DNA from: Planctomycetota bacterium
GTDB taxonomy: Bacteria; Planctomycetota; UBA1135; JALUZX01
Assembly: GCA_027011425.1 (NCBI GenBank)
Contig: JALUZX010000335.1
Span: forward strand, 1 to 9,640
Length of the DNA stretch: 9,640 bases
Reading direction: 5' to 3'
Within the stretch, counting starts at the first letter, position 1. The number at the start of each line of letters is the position of its first letter. Positions 1 through 6,686 of this stretch are shown here, one piece after another. A program made the position numbers and the translations under genes. A model generated the notes under the pieces. That model was given only the letters and a program-made list of their open reading frames with translations. It was not told the DNA's origin and ran no database searches.

Positions 1-154
1 CTCCCAGGGTGTTCATGAGGACTCTGGCGTGGGAGGAAAGGATCTCCCGGAGGGTGGGGGGGCTGTCATTTTTTCCCCCCGACTGGGCCCATCCTCCCCG
101 AGGGGGGAGTAGAAGGAGACCCCAAAGGGCCGAAAGAAGAACTACGAACTTCAT
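1..154 (-). CDS. Secreted protein of unknown function, N-terminal 51 codons only (3' end beyond window)
   Basis: Reading the minus strand from an ATG at 154-152 gives 51 open codons that run off the window edge. The translation starts MKFVVLLSALWGLLLLPPRG, then GWAQ, SGGKNDSPP and TLREILSSHARVLMNTLG. This is a textbook Sec signal peptide: a lysine near the start, a long Leu/Val core and a probable cleavage site after WAQ. A low-complexity Ser/Gly/Pro linker and the start of a likely helix follow. The Shine-Dalgarno is weak: a GGGGGA at 170-165 lies 10 nt before the ATG. The gene is divergent from the GTPase gene at 302 and shares a 147-bp intergenic region with it. The signal peptide makes a real gene much more likely than the overlapping plus-strand reading frame at 9-305. 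Too little of the mature protein is present to name a family. Export to the periplasm or outside is inferred from the signal peptide alone. Confidence 0.78.
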   Translation of the reverse strand, partial: MKFVVLLSALWGLLLLPPRGGWAQSGGKNDSPPTLREILSSHARVLMNTLG

Positions 155-182
155 GGCGGGTTCGTCCCCCGGGCGCGCATGT

Positions 183-235
183 TTGTCCCGGCCAAGGAGG
201 CAATCCTTGGCTCCGGGGAAACATTATCCTAGTGT
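183..235. promoter_or_regulatory. Possible bidirectional promoter region for the secreted-protein gene and the GTPase gene
   Basis: On the plus strand, TTGGCT (207-212) is separated by 17 bp from TAGTGT (230-235); both match the sigma70 consensus at four of six positions. On the minus strand a GATAAT (plus-strand ATTATC, 223-228) is a good -10 candidate, with no convincing -35. The two candidates overlap and flank the inverted repeat at 191-211, so a factor bound there could affect both genes. This is weak consensus matching in GC-rich DNA and should be read as the most likely location rather than a mapped promoter. Confidence 0.3.
191..211. repeat. Perfect inverted repeat in the divergent intergenic region
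   Basis: GCCAAGGA (191-198) and TCCTTGGC (204-211) are perfect 8-bp inverted arms around the loop GGCAA. A further CCCG (187-190) can pair with CGGG (214-217) across a two-base bulge. No T-run follows on either strand, so it does not look like an intrinsic terminator. It lies between the divergent starts at 154 (minus) and 302 (plus). It could be an operator for a dimeric regulator, or a leader hairpin in the mRNA of the minus-strand gene. The repeat is seen directly; its function is inference. Confidence 0.55.
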
Positions 236-290
236 TCCCGGTGCGCTGGAACGGAAAAATGGGTTTGGAAAGAGGGAGTGTTTCCCAACC

Positions 291-300
291 GAGGTGAAGG
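291..300 (+). promoter_or_regulatory. Ribosome binding site that fixes the GTPase start
   Basis: GAGGTGAAGG ends one base before the ATG at 302; its GAGGTG core (291-296) leaves 5 nt to the start codon. An in-frame GTG at 278 would add eight residues (MFPNRGEG), but the purine run AGAGGGA ends directly against it, too close to act. The family's conserved N-terminal strand (RIVIMGAAGKDFH) also starts right after the 302 ATG. Confidence 0.75.
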
Positions 301-301
301 T

Positions 302-1618
302 ATGACCGAAAGAATCGTGATCATGGGAGCGGCGGGCAAGGATTTCCACGTCTTCAACACCTGCTACCGCGGGAGGGAGGACGCCCGGGTCGTGGCTTTC
401 ACGGCCACCCAGATTCCCCATATCGAGGGCCGCATCTACCCTCCCACCCTGGCGGGGCCTTACTATCCCAAGGGCATTCCCATCCTTCCCGAGGAAGAGC
501 TTCCCGAAATCATCCGGAGGGAAAAGGTGGACAAGGTGATCTTCGCCTACAGCGATGTATCCTACGAATACGTGGCGGAGAGGGAGAAGATCGCCCGCGA
601 TGCCGGGGCGGATTTCGAGACGGCTCCCGTGGAAGACGCCATGCTTCCCGCCGAAAAACCCGTGATTGCCGTTTGCGCCGTCCGCACGGGGTGCGGAAAG
701 AGTCAGACCACGAGAAGGGTTTCGGAGATCCTGAAGGAAAAGGGCCTGACATGCGTGGTGGTGCGCCACCCCATGCCTTACGGGGACCTGGTCAAGCAGA
801 GGGTCCAGCGGTTCGCCTCGGTGGAGGACATGGCGGCCCAGAACTGCACCATCGAGGAGATGGAGGAATACGAACACCATATCGCCCGGGGGAACGTGGT
901 CTACGCGGGGGTGGACTACGAGGCCATCCTTCGGGAGGCCGAGAAGGAGGCGGACGTGGTCCTGTGGGACGGCGGGAACAACGACATCCCCTTCTTCAAG
1001 CCCGATCTCTGGATCACCGTCCTGGACCCGCACAGGCCCGGCCATGAGCTTCTCTATTATCCGGGCAAGGAGAACTTCCTTCGCGCCAAGGTCCTGGTGG
1101 TGAACAAAGTGGACTCCGCCGACCCGGCCGACGTGGAAAAGGTCCTGGCGAACGCGAAGGAATACAACCCCTCGGCCCTGGTCATCGAGGCCAATTCCCC
1201 CGTCACGCTTTCCGATCCCGAGGCCGTCCGGGGAAAGAGAGTGGTCGTCGTGGAGGACGGCCCCACCTTGACCCACGGGGGGATGACCTACGGGGCCGGA
1301 ACCATTGCGGCAAAAAAGTTCGGTGCGGCGGAGATTGTCGACCCCAAGCCCTATTTCCAGGGGGAGATGAAGGAGACCCTGCGGAAGTATCCCCATATCG
1401 GGGATCTCGTTCCGGCCATGGGCTACGGAGAGAAGCAGCTCAAGGACCTCCAGGCCACCCTGGAGGCCGTTCCCTGCGACGTGGTCGTCGTGGCCACCCC
1501 CATCGACCTGTCCAGGGTGGTGGAGATCAAGAAGCCGAACGTGCGGGTCTTCTACAGCCTGGAGGAGATCACCCGTCCCGGCCTGGCCGAGGCGATCTCA
1601 AAGATCCTGCCCGGGTAG
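302..1618 (+). CDS. Cyclic 2,3-diphosphoglycerate synthetase-like P-loop GTPase/ATPase (COG2403-type)
   Basis: This 438-residue cytoplasmic protein has no signal peptide or membrane segment. It resembles proteins annotated as cyclic 2,3-diphosphoglycerate synthase or COG2403 predicted GTPase, and its length is usual for them. Visible landmarks are an N-terminal Rossmann-like strand-loop (RIVIMGAAGKDFH, 4-16), a variant P-loop (VRTGCGKSQTTRR, 127-139), a family-type WDGGNNDIP block (222-230), DPHRPGHEL (242-250), an NKVD guanine-specificity-like motif (268-271), EDGPTLTHGGM (318-328) and ATPIDLSR (398-405). All look intact. The archaeal enzyme closes 2,3-bisphosphoglycerate into cyclic 2,3-bisphosphoglycerate using ATP, and the product is a thermoprotectant and phosphate store in methanogens. 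Whether bacterial homologues make the same product is uncertain, so the substrate here is inference. The gene appears monocistronic: a divergent start lies upstream and a strong terminator follows the stop. No 2-phosphoglycerate kinase, which would supply the precursor, lies nearby. Confidence 0.88.
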   Translation: MTERIVIMGAAGKDFHVFNTCYRGREDARVVAFTATQIPHIEGRIYPPTLAGPYYPKGIPILPEEELPEIIRREKVDKVIFAYSDVSYEYVAEREKIARDAGADFETAPVEDAMLPAEKPVIAVCAVRTGCGKSQTTRRVSEILKEKGLTCVVVRHPMPYGDLVKQRVQRFASVEDMAAQNCTIEEMEEYEHHIARGNVVYAGVDYEAILREAEKEADVVLWDGGNNDIPFFKPDLWITVLDPHRPGHELLYYPGKENFLRAKVLVVNKVDSADPADVEKVLANAKEYNPSALVIEANSPVTLSDPEAVRGKRVVVVEDGPTLTHGGMTYGAGTIAAKKFGAAEIVDPKPYFQGEMKETLRKYPHIGDLVPAMGYGEKQLKDLQATLEAVPCDVVVVATPIDLSRVVEIKKPNVRVFYSLEEITRPGLAEAISKILPG

Positions 1619-1625
1619 ATGGATC

Positions 1626-1660
1626 ACCGGAGGGGGCCCTCGGACCCCCTCCGGTTTTCG
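1626..1660 (+). terminator. Intrinsic terminator of the GTPase gene
   Basis: An 11-bp perfect stem, ACCGGAGGGGG (1626-1636) with CCCCCTCCGGT (1645-1655), closes an 8-nt loop. TTTT CG TGTTTTCTTC follows immediately. It begins 8 nt after the TAG at 1616-1618. On the minus strand the hairpin is preceded by A-rich sequence and followed by TGATCC, so it should act mainly on plus-strand transcription. The convergent protease gene (stop at 1684) has no separate hairpin in this 65-bp gap. Confidence 0.92.
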
Positions 1661-1683
1661 TGTTTTCTTCTGTCAAGGCATCC

Positions 1684-4398
1684 CTACATCCCGAGGACGC
1701 TTTTTACCGCTCCCGTCGCGGCGATGCCCGCCGGGTTGGCCTTGGGGTCAAGCACGAACCACTGGTGATGCAGGAGCATGCCCCCGAAGGCCGGGTCTGT
1801 CGGGATCTTCCACGTGAGGGAGGCGGTTCCCTCTTTGTCGGTCATGGCGCCGAGGGACAATTCCACCGAGCACAGGAGGTTGCATCCCTTGGCCCCAAGA
1901 GGCGTGAGATCGAAGGGCAGGGTCAGGGTCTTCCATTTCTTGTCCGAGAAGCCCCAGAGAAGGAAGGCCGGTGCGAAAACCTTGGCGCGGCGGAGGCGTA
2001 TGGTTTGTCTCTGGGAGACCCATCCCTCGCCGGCGGAGATCATGGGGACGACTGTGGGGATCCCGCCGGGCGTCCCGAAGGCTGTGACGGGGCCGTAACC
2101 GGTCGACCGATACCCGGAAGTGGCCGTGGGCGAGTAGGCCCTGAGGTACGCCGTCCAGTAGGGGTGCCTGGAATATTGGGCATCCAGGCGGTAGGGGTAA
2201 AGCCTGTTGGAATTCCCATTTCCGTAATTGATGTATTCGAGGAGGAAGTTGGGCGCCTTGGTCTTGTCGAAGTGGAAGACCCTGTCGAAGGCGATCTTCA
2301 CGTCGAACTTGTCCATCGTGAACTTCCCTCCCTTGATGTTGGGGAGGTGGACCTTTCTGCGGTTGAAGACTCTCACGGCGGGCAGCCTGGAAGAGTAGTT
2401 TAAGGCGAAGCGGGAACTCATGGTGCTTGGGGTCTTGTTCGTCCCGGCCATCTTCAATTCCAGGTCCACCCACTTTCCCCTGTAGGTGGTGGAGACCCTG
2501 TCGTCGGCCCTCCACCCGGCCCAGACGGCTGCGAAGTCGCCGGACTGGGATCCCAGGAAGAGCTGTTGCCACCGGCTCGGCTTGTAGGAGAGGGCCCAGT
2601 AGTAGAAAGAGCTGTTGCCCCCCCGGTCGGCGGCGGAGGCCGGCAGGACCACGATCTTCTTGCCCGTGCCTGGACAACCTGCCCCGTAATAGGAGACGGA
2701 CGCAAGTATTTTGACGTCCGCCTTGTTGGGGCCGGCCGCCACGGAGTAGGCCAGGCTGGAGGCGTCGAGGCTCACGGCCTTGACGTGGATGGAGACGGAT
2801 CCCGTCTTCCTGGCGATGAAGAGGACCTTCTCGTAGAGGTTTTTCGGGGTGTCGGAGAAGCCCAGGATTCCCGAGGCGTCCCTGACCTCCAGGGACAGGT
2901 TGGACCAGGTGGAGGAGGAGAGCCGGGTCCTGTGCCAGGCCAGGGTGACGGCGTAGGCCCTGCCCGCGATCACGGGGAAGGAGTGGATCCTCTCCTTGGC
3001 CGCGGCGGTGAGGGTTCCCTTGAAGAGCTTGTGGCCCGATCTGCCCAGGGCCGCTTCCACGGCCAGGTCGTCCCTGAGAAAGCCCAGGCCGAACCAGTTC
3101 CGGTTCCCCTTGGGGTTCTGGAAACGGATGTTCTCCAGGTTGTTCAGGATGATCGCTTTCGTGTCCAGGGCGGTGAGGGCCGGGTTGGCGCTTCGCACCA
3201 GCAAGGCGCATCCTGCCGTCTGGGGACTGGCGAAGGATGTTCCGCTCCAGACTTTCTCTCCCGCCTCGTTGTCCCTCCAGGCCATGGTGACGTTCAGGCC
3301 GCAGGCCGACAGGTCGGGATAGAAGCGGCCTCCGCTCCCGGAGAGGGGGCCCTTGCAGGAAAAGGACGTCACCACCTTGGTGTTGATGCTGGTGGCGCCG
3401 GAGGCAAGGCCGTTGGCGCAGGACTGGCTCCGGGAAGTGTTGGAGCCGTAGTTGCCCGCCGCCACGCAGACCAGGATGTTGGAATTGAGGCACAGGGAAT
3501 CGATGGCCTGCTGGACGGCGTCGGTGGGCCTGGGTGAGCCCGTAAAGGAGTTGTTCGCCGCCAGGATTCCATACTTGGTTGCATCCGAGGCGATCTTCTG
3601 CCAGGCCTTGAGGATGATGCTGGAGGATGTGCTTCCGCTCGATCCTCTGGTGATCTTGTAGGCTACGATGTTCGCCTCCGGGGCGTGGCCGTTGTCGCTG
3701 TTGGACTTCTTGTTCCATTTCCAGCCGGCGCTCACGGAGGCGCAACAGGTTCCGTGGCCGTGCTTGTCGTCGAAGTCCGTGGAAGAGGCCACGCCGATGG
3801 CGGCAAGCAGCCTGGTCCCCTTGATTCCCGGGCCGCCGCCGAGTTTTCCGTCCTTGAAGAAGACTGCGTGGGGCCTGCCCGTGCCTGCCATGTTCACGTC
3901 GGCGCCGGTGTCCACAACGGCCAGGGTCGCTCCCTTTCCGGTGACAGGATAGGCCAGATTGGGGTAGTCGGAATTGTGGTTATGGGAGTTGGTGCACTTG
4001 TAGACGACGGCCTTCTCGACCCGGTCGGGCTGGACGTCCAGGACTCTCCTCATGCGGCGGACCTGTTCGATCGCCCCGGGGGGCAGGTCCACGACGGCGC
4101 CGTTGATGAGCCAGAGGTGGAGCCAGACCCGCCCGCCGAGTTTCTCCACGGCCCGGGTGAAATCCTCCTGGTCCTCCCGGGCCTTCCGTTCCAGGTCCGA
4201 TACGATGGCGGCCACTTCCGCCGCTGAAGCCCCGGAATACCGGGCCCTCCGGTAGGCCGAGAGGTCGAAGCTCCTGTCCTTGAACAAGACCGTCCAGCGC
4301 TCCAACCTGGTTTCGGGACCCGCCGCCTTTCCGGGAGGCGAGGCCGGAGCGGTCCCGGCGAAAAGGAAAAGGGAAAGGAAGAGAAGGCGTCGTTTCAT
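1684..4398 (-). CDS. Secreted subtilisin-like serine protease (family S8) with composite beta-rich C-terminus
   Basis: This 904-residue protein is a probable extracellular endopeptidase. A signal peptide (KRR, then a Leu/Phe core; likely cleavage near APAS, about residue 20) leads into an inhibitor-I9-like propeptide, about 30-130. The S8 domain spans about 145-450: Asp163 in VVDTGAD, His215 in GHGTCCAS, a substrate-loop-like NNSFTG (282-287), oxyanion Asn316 in AAGNYG and Ser388 in GTSFASP. The whole catalytic set is present, so the enzyme should be active. A jelly-roll-like region follows (about 455-556). YGAGCPGTG (571-579) and the tail LPFDLTPLGAKGC...QWFVLDPKANPAG resemble one C-terminal domain of planctomycete secreted proteins, interrupted by a roughly 200-residue beta-rich stretch. 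Nine cysteines fall between 135 and 397, including a CC pair beside the catalytic His. The ATG at 4398 has a GGAGGT four bases upstream. The gene is divergent from the esterase gene and likely monocistronic. Substrate unknown. Confidence 0.93.
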   Translation of the reverse strand: MKRRLLFLSLFLFAGTAPASPPGKAAGPETRLERWTVLFKDRSFDLSAYRRARYSGASAAEVAAIVSDLERKAREDQEDFTRAVEKLGGRVWLHLWLINGAVVDLPPGAIEQVRRMRRVLDVQPDRVEKAVVYKCTNSHNHNSDYPNLAYPVTGKGATLAVVDTGADVNMAGTGRPHAVFFKDGKLGGGPGIKGTRLLAAIGVASSTDFDDKHGHGTCCASVSAGWKWNKKSNSDNGHAPEANIVAYKITRGSSGSTSSSIILKAWQKIASDATKYGILAANNSFTGSPRPTDAVQQAIDSLCLNSNILVCVAAGNYGSNTSRSQSCANGLASGATSINTKVVTSFSCKGPLSGSGGRFYPDLSACGLNVTMAWRDNEAGEKVWSGTSFASPQTAGCALLVRSANPALTALDTKAIILNNLENIRFQNPKGNRNWFGLGFLRDDLAVEAALGRSGHKLFKGTLTAAAKERIHSFPVIAGRAYAVTLAWHRTRLSSSTWSNLSLEVRDASGILGFSDTPKNLYEKVLFIARKTGSVSIHVKAVSLDASSLAYSVAAGPNKADVKILASVSYYGAGCPGTGKKIVVLPASAADRGGNSSFYYWALSYKPSRWQQLFLGSQSGDFAAVWAGWRADDRVSTTYRGKWVDLELKMAGTNKTPSTMSSRFALNYSSRLPAVRVFNRRKVHLPNIKGGKFTMDKFDVKIAFDRVFHFDKTKAPNFLLEYINYGNGNSNRLYPYRLDAQYSRHPYWTAYLRAYSPTATSGYRSTGYGPVTAFGTPGGIPTVVPMISAGEGWVSQRQTIRLRRAKVFAPAFLLWGFSDKKWKTLTLPFDLTPLGAKGCNLLCSVELSLGAMTDKEGTASLTWKIPTDPAFGGMLLHHQWFVLDPKANPAGIAATGAVKSVLGM

Positions 4399-4491
4399 GG
4401 AGACCTCCGGGGATGAGGGAAAAAGAAAAGAAAGGGTTCAATGAATAGAAAGGGTGAGGGACTGGGAATCGCCCCTCGGAAAGAAAGGATG

Positions 4492-4521
4492 ATTTTAGCT
4501 TCCCTCCCGGGGTGAAGACAA
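4492..4521 (-). promoter_or_regulatory. Sigma70-like promoter for the S8 protease gene
   Basis: Read on the minus strand, TTGTCT (plus 4521-4516) and TAAAAT (plus 4497-4492) are separated by 18 bp. Both hexamers are close to consensus and the TAAAAT is A/T-rich against a GC-rich background. Transcription would start near 4485, leaving a leader of roughly 87 nt, rich in C and T, before the ATG at 4398. No equally good promoter is visible on the plus strand for the esterase gene. Confidence 0.55.
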
Positions 4522-4568
4522 GGTGGACGAGGGGGGGAGGCGGGAGTAGTTTGCCTGGTCCCATGCAT

Positions 4569-4580
4569 CCCGGCGCCGGG
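4569..4580. repeat. GC palindrome CCCGGCGCCGGG upstream of the esterase gene
   Basis: A perfect 12-bp palindrome lies 55 bp before the esterase ATG, directly after the 6-bp palindrome ATGCAT (4563-4568). A T6 run follows at 4589-4594. Because the palindrome folds only as a short stem, a protein-binding site is as likely as an RNA hairpin. The direct repeats CTGTCT (4584-4589 and 4600-4605) flank the T-run. The function is unknown; only the symmetry is seen. Confidence 0.35.
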
Positions 4581-4634
4581 GAGCTGTCTTTTTTCGGGAC
4601 TGTCTCCGGCTCGCGGTTTCCCAAGGAGTGAGGT

Positions 4635-6677
4635 ATGTCCAAGAATCCTTTCCCGCGCCTTACCTTTTTCTTTCTTTTTTTCTCCGCCATCTTTCTTTCC
4701 GGGGGATTTCGCGGGCTTCGGGCGGAATTGAAACTTCCCGGTCTCTTCGGGGGCCACATGGTCTTCCAGCAAGGGGTTCCCCTTCCCGTGTGGGGATGGG
4801 CTTCCCCCGGCGAGAAGGTGCGGGTCTCCCTGGGAGGGGACCATGCCTCCACGCGGGCCGACGCAAGGGGCTGTTGGAAGGTCGTCCTTCCCGCCCGGAA
4901 ACCTGGAAACCCTCTCGTCCTGGAGGTGCAGGGAGAGAACGAAGGGATCTATATTCCTGATGTATTGGTGGGGGAGGTCTGGGTCTGTTCGGGCCAGTCG
5001 AATATGGAGATGGGGATCGGGCTGGTGAACAATGCGGAGGAGGAGATCCGGAATGCCCGGTATCCGGGGATCCGGCTCTTCATGGTGCCCCGGAAATCAT
5101 CCCCCAACCCAGAAAGGGACGTGGACGCCTCCTGGAAGGTCTGTTCCCCCGAGACCCTCTCCCAGGGGGGATGGAGAGGGTTCTCGGCCTGCGCCTACTT
5201 CTTCGGGAGGAAACTCCACAAGGAACTGGGCGTTCCCGTGGGGTTGATCCAGGCCTGCTGGGGCGGGTCCAGGATCGAGGCCTGGATTCCTCCGGAAGGG
5301 TTTTCCCTGGTCCCCAACCTGCGGGGCCCGGCCGCCATGGTCTGGGCGCGCACGCCGGGCACCAAGGCCTACAGGAAGGAATACGCGGCCTACCTGGACA
5401 AGATCGCGTTCTGGCTCTCCGCCGCCAGGAAGGCCCTCCAGGCGGGAGAGGGCGTTCCCCCGCCCCCCCGGGCCCCGGAGATCCTTCCCCAGGGACGGAG
5501 TGGAATCACGGGCCTTTACAACGCCATGATCCATCCCCTTGTGCCTTTCGCCGCGCGCGGCGCGATCTGGTACCAGGGGGAGGCGAACAACGGCGACGGA
5601 ATGCTCTACTTCAAGAAAATGCAGGCCCTGGTGAGGGGATGGCGCAGGCTCTGGGGCGAGGGGGCCTTTCCTTTCTACTTCGTCCAGATCGCCCCTCACT
5701 GCTACGGGGGAGCCCTGACCCCCTTCGATCTCCCCGAACTCTGGGAGGCCCAGGAGGCGGCCCAGGCCATCCCGAACACCGGAATGGCGGGGACCATGGA
5801 TCTCGGCAACGTCCGGGACATCCACCCCAAGAACAAGCAGGAAGTGGGTCGGCGTCTGGCTCTCTGGGCCCTGGCGGAGACCTACGGCCGGGCGGACCTG
5901 GTCCATCGCTGTCCCTCCTTCAAGTCCCTGTCCTTGGAAGGCGGCAAGGCACGGGTTTTCTTCGAACATTGCGGCGGCGGGCTGGTTTCCCGGGACGGAA
6001 AACCTCTGAACTGGTTCGAAGTGGCCGGACCGGACCGGGCCTTCGTGAAGGCCCGGGCGGAGATCTCGGGCAAGGATTCGGTCCTGGTCTGGAACGAGAA
6101 GGCGCCTTCCCCCAAGTTCGTGCGTTTCGCCTGGAACCAGACGGCCTTCCCCAACCTGGCTTCCAGGGAGGGGCTCCCGGCCTTGCCTTTCCGGAGCGAC
6201 CGGGAGGCCTACCGGATTCCTCCCGGGCCCAACCTGGCCTGGGGAAGGCCCTACCGGTCCAGTGATCCCAACATCTACAAATTCGGCGGGACGGGGGCTT
6301 TGACCGACGGGTCCTGGCTTCCCGACAGCAAGCATTGTTTCGCCACGGGGAAGTCCCCCAGGTTTCCCAAGAGCGTCACCCTGGACCTGGGAAAGGTCTA
6401 CCGCCTTGGGGCGGTCCGGATCGGAACGCCTCCCTTCGGGTCCACCCGGGGGGTGAAGATCGCCTTGAGCCGGGAGGGCGGGAAGTTCACCGTGGCGGCC
6501 TCCCGGGTCTTTCCTTTCGGGAGGGCGGAAAAAGCGGTCCTTCCTTTCGCGCCGGTGAAGGCCAGGTTCGTGCGGGTGATCTTCACCGGGCACTATCGGA
6601 AGCGGAAGCGGTACGATCCGAATTACATGTTTCTCACGGAGCTGGAAGTCTATCCGGCGAGCGGGAAGCGGGGGTAA
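4635..6677 (+). CDS. Secreted sialate O-acetylesterase-like SGNH esterase with F5/8 type C-like domain
   Basis: This 680-residue protein probably removes O-acetyl groups from sugars outside the cytoplasm. A Phe-rich signal peptide (cleavage likely after LRA, about residue 30) is followed by a beta domain typical of the family (LFGGHMVFQQGVPLPVWGWA, 37-56). The SGNH catalytic core covers about 108-415: nucleophile Ser122 in SGQSNMEM, the CWGGSRIEAW block (208-217), WYQGEANNGDG (312-322), and Asp395/His397 in RDIHPKNK. These are the expected catalytic and oxyanion elements of the sialate O-acetylesterase/acetylxylan esterase type. An accessory beta region (about 425-525) precedes a discoidin-like F5/8 type C domain (about 531-677: NLAWGRPYRSSD, LTDGSW, VTLDLG, VRVIFTG), usually a carbohydrate-binding module. 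The start is fixed by AAGGAG (4623-4628) six bases before the ATG. The true substrate may be an acetylated plant, algal or bacterial glycan rather than sialic acid; the sequence does not decide this. No sialidase, sulfatase or sugar transporter is adjacent. Confidence 0.93.
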   Translation: MSKNPFPRLTFFFLFFSAIFLSGGFRGLRAELKLPGLFGGHMVFQQGVPLPVWGWASPGEKVRVSLGGDHASTRADARGCWKVVLPARKPGNPLVLEVQGENEGIYIPDVLVGEVWVCSGQSNMEMGIGLVNNAEEEIRNARYPGIRLFMVPRKSSPNPERDVDASWKVCSPETLSQGGWRGFSACAYFFGRKLHKELGVPVGLIQACWGGSRIEAWIPPEGFSLVPNLRGPAAMVWARTPGTKAYRKEYAAYLDKIAFWLSAARKALQAGEGVPPPPRAPEILPQGRSGITGLYNAMIHPLVPFAARGAIWYQGEANNGDGMLYFKKMQALVRGWRRLWGEGAFPFYFVQIAPHCYGGALTPFDLPELWEAQEAAQAIPNTGMAGTMDLGNVRDIHPKNKQEVGRRLALWALAETYGRADLVHRCPSFKSLSLEGGKARVFFEHCGGGLVSRDGKPLNWFEVAGPDRAFVKARAEISGKDSVLVWNEKAPSPKFVRFAWNQTAFPNLASREGLPALPFRSDREAYRIPPGPNLAWGRPYRSSDPNIYKFGGTGALTDGSWLPDSKHCFATGKSPRFPKSVTLDLGKVYRLGAVRIGTPPFGSTRGVKIALSREGGKFTVAASRVFPFGRAEKAVLPFAPVKARFVRVIFTGHYRKRKRYDPNYMFLTELEVYPASGKRG

Positions 6678-6686
6678 CGCCTTTTT
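6678..6686. other. Nine-base gap between convergent genes
   Basis: The esterase stop (TAA, 6675-6677) and the propeller-gene stop (TGA on the minus strand, 6689-6687) leave only nine bases, mostly a T-run that reaches 6687. I see no stable stem before the T-run. Any terminator must therefore lie inside the opposing coding region, and the two transcripts probably overlap at their 3' ends. Confidence 0.7.

Noticed and set aside
278..301. Upstream GTG as start of the GTPase
   Set aside because: The purine run abuts the GTG with no spacing, while the ATG at 302 has a well-placed GAGGTG and aligns with the family N-terminus.
9..305. 98-residue plus-strand open frame at the left edge
   Set aside because: Its product is Arg/Pro-rich with no family look, it overlaps the signal-peptide gene on the minus strand, and it runs through the intergenic region and over the ribosome binding site of the GTPase gene.
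224..1396. 390-residue open frame antisense to the GTPase gene
   Set aside because: The plus-strand protein has family motifs throughout; this one is His/Gly/Val-rich, lacks motifs and is a mirror of GC-biased codons.
2566..3537. 323-residue plus-strand frame opposite the protease
   Set aside because: It is Gly/Val/Arg-rich low-complexity composition typical of antisense frames in GC-rich genes.
1748..3745. 665-residue minus-strand frame inside the protease gene
   Set aside because: It is Arg/Gln/Gly-rich, has no recognisable domain and overlaps the intact S8 frame on the same strand.
4559..4594. GC palindrome plus T6 as a terminator or small RNA end
   Set aside because: The palindrome gives only a short stem and the T-run is eight bases away. 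No upstream plus-strand transcript is evident to terminate here.
5097..6593. 498-residue frame antisense to the esterase
   Set aside because: It has no motifs and a Pro/Gly/Arg-rich product, while the opposite strand carries the complete SGNH signature.
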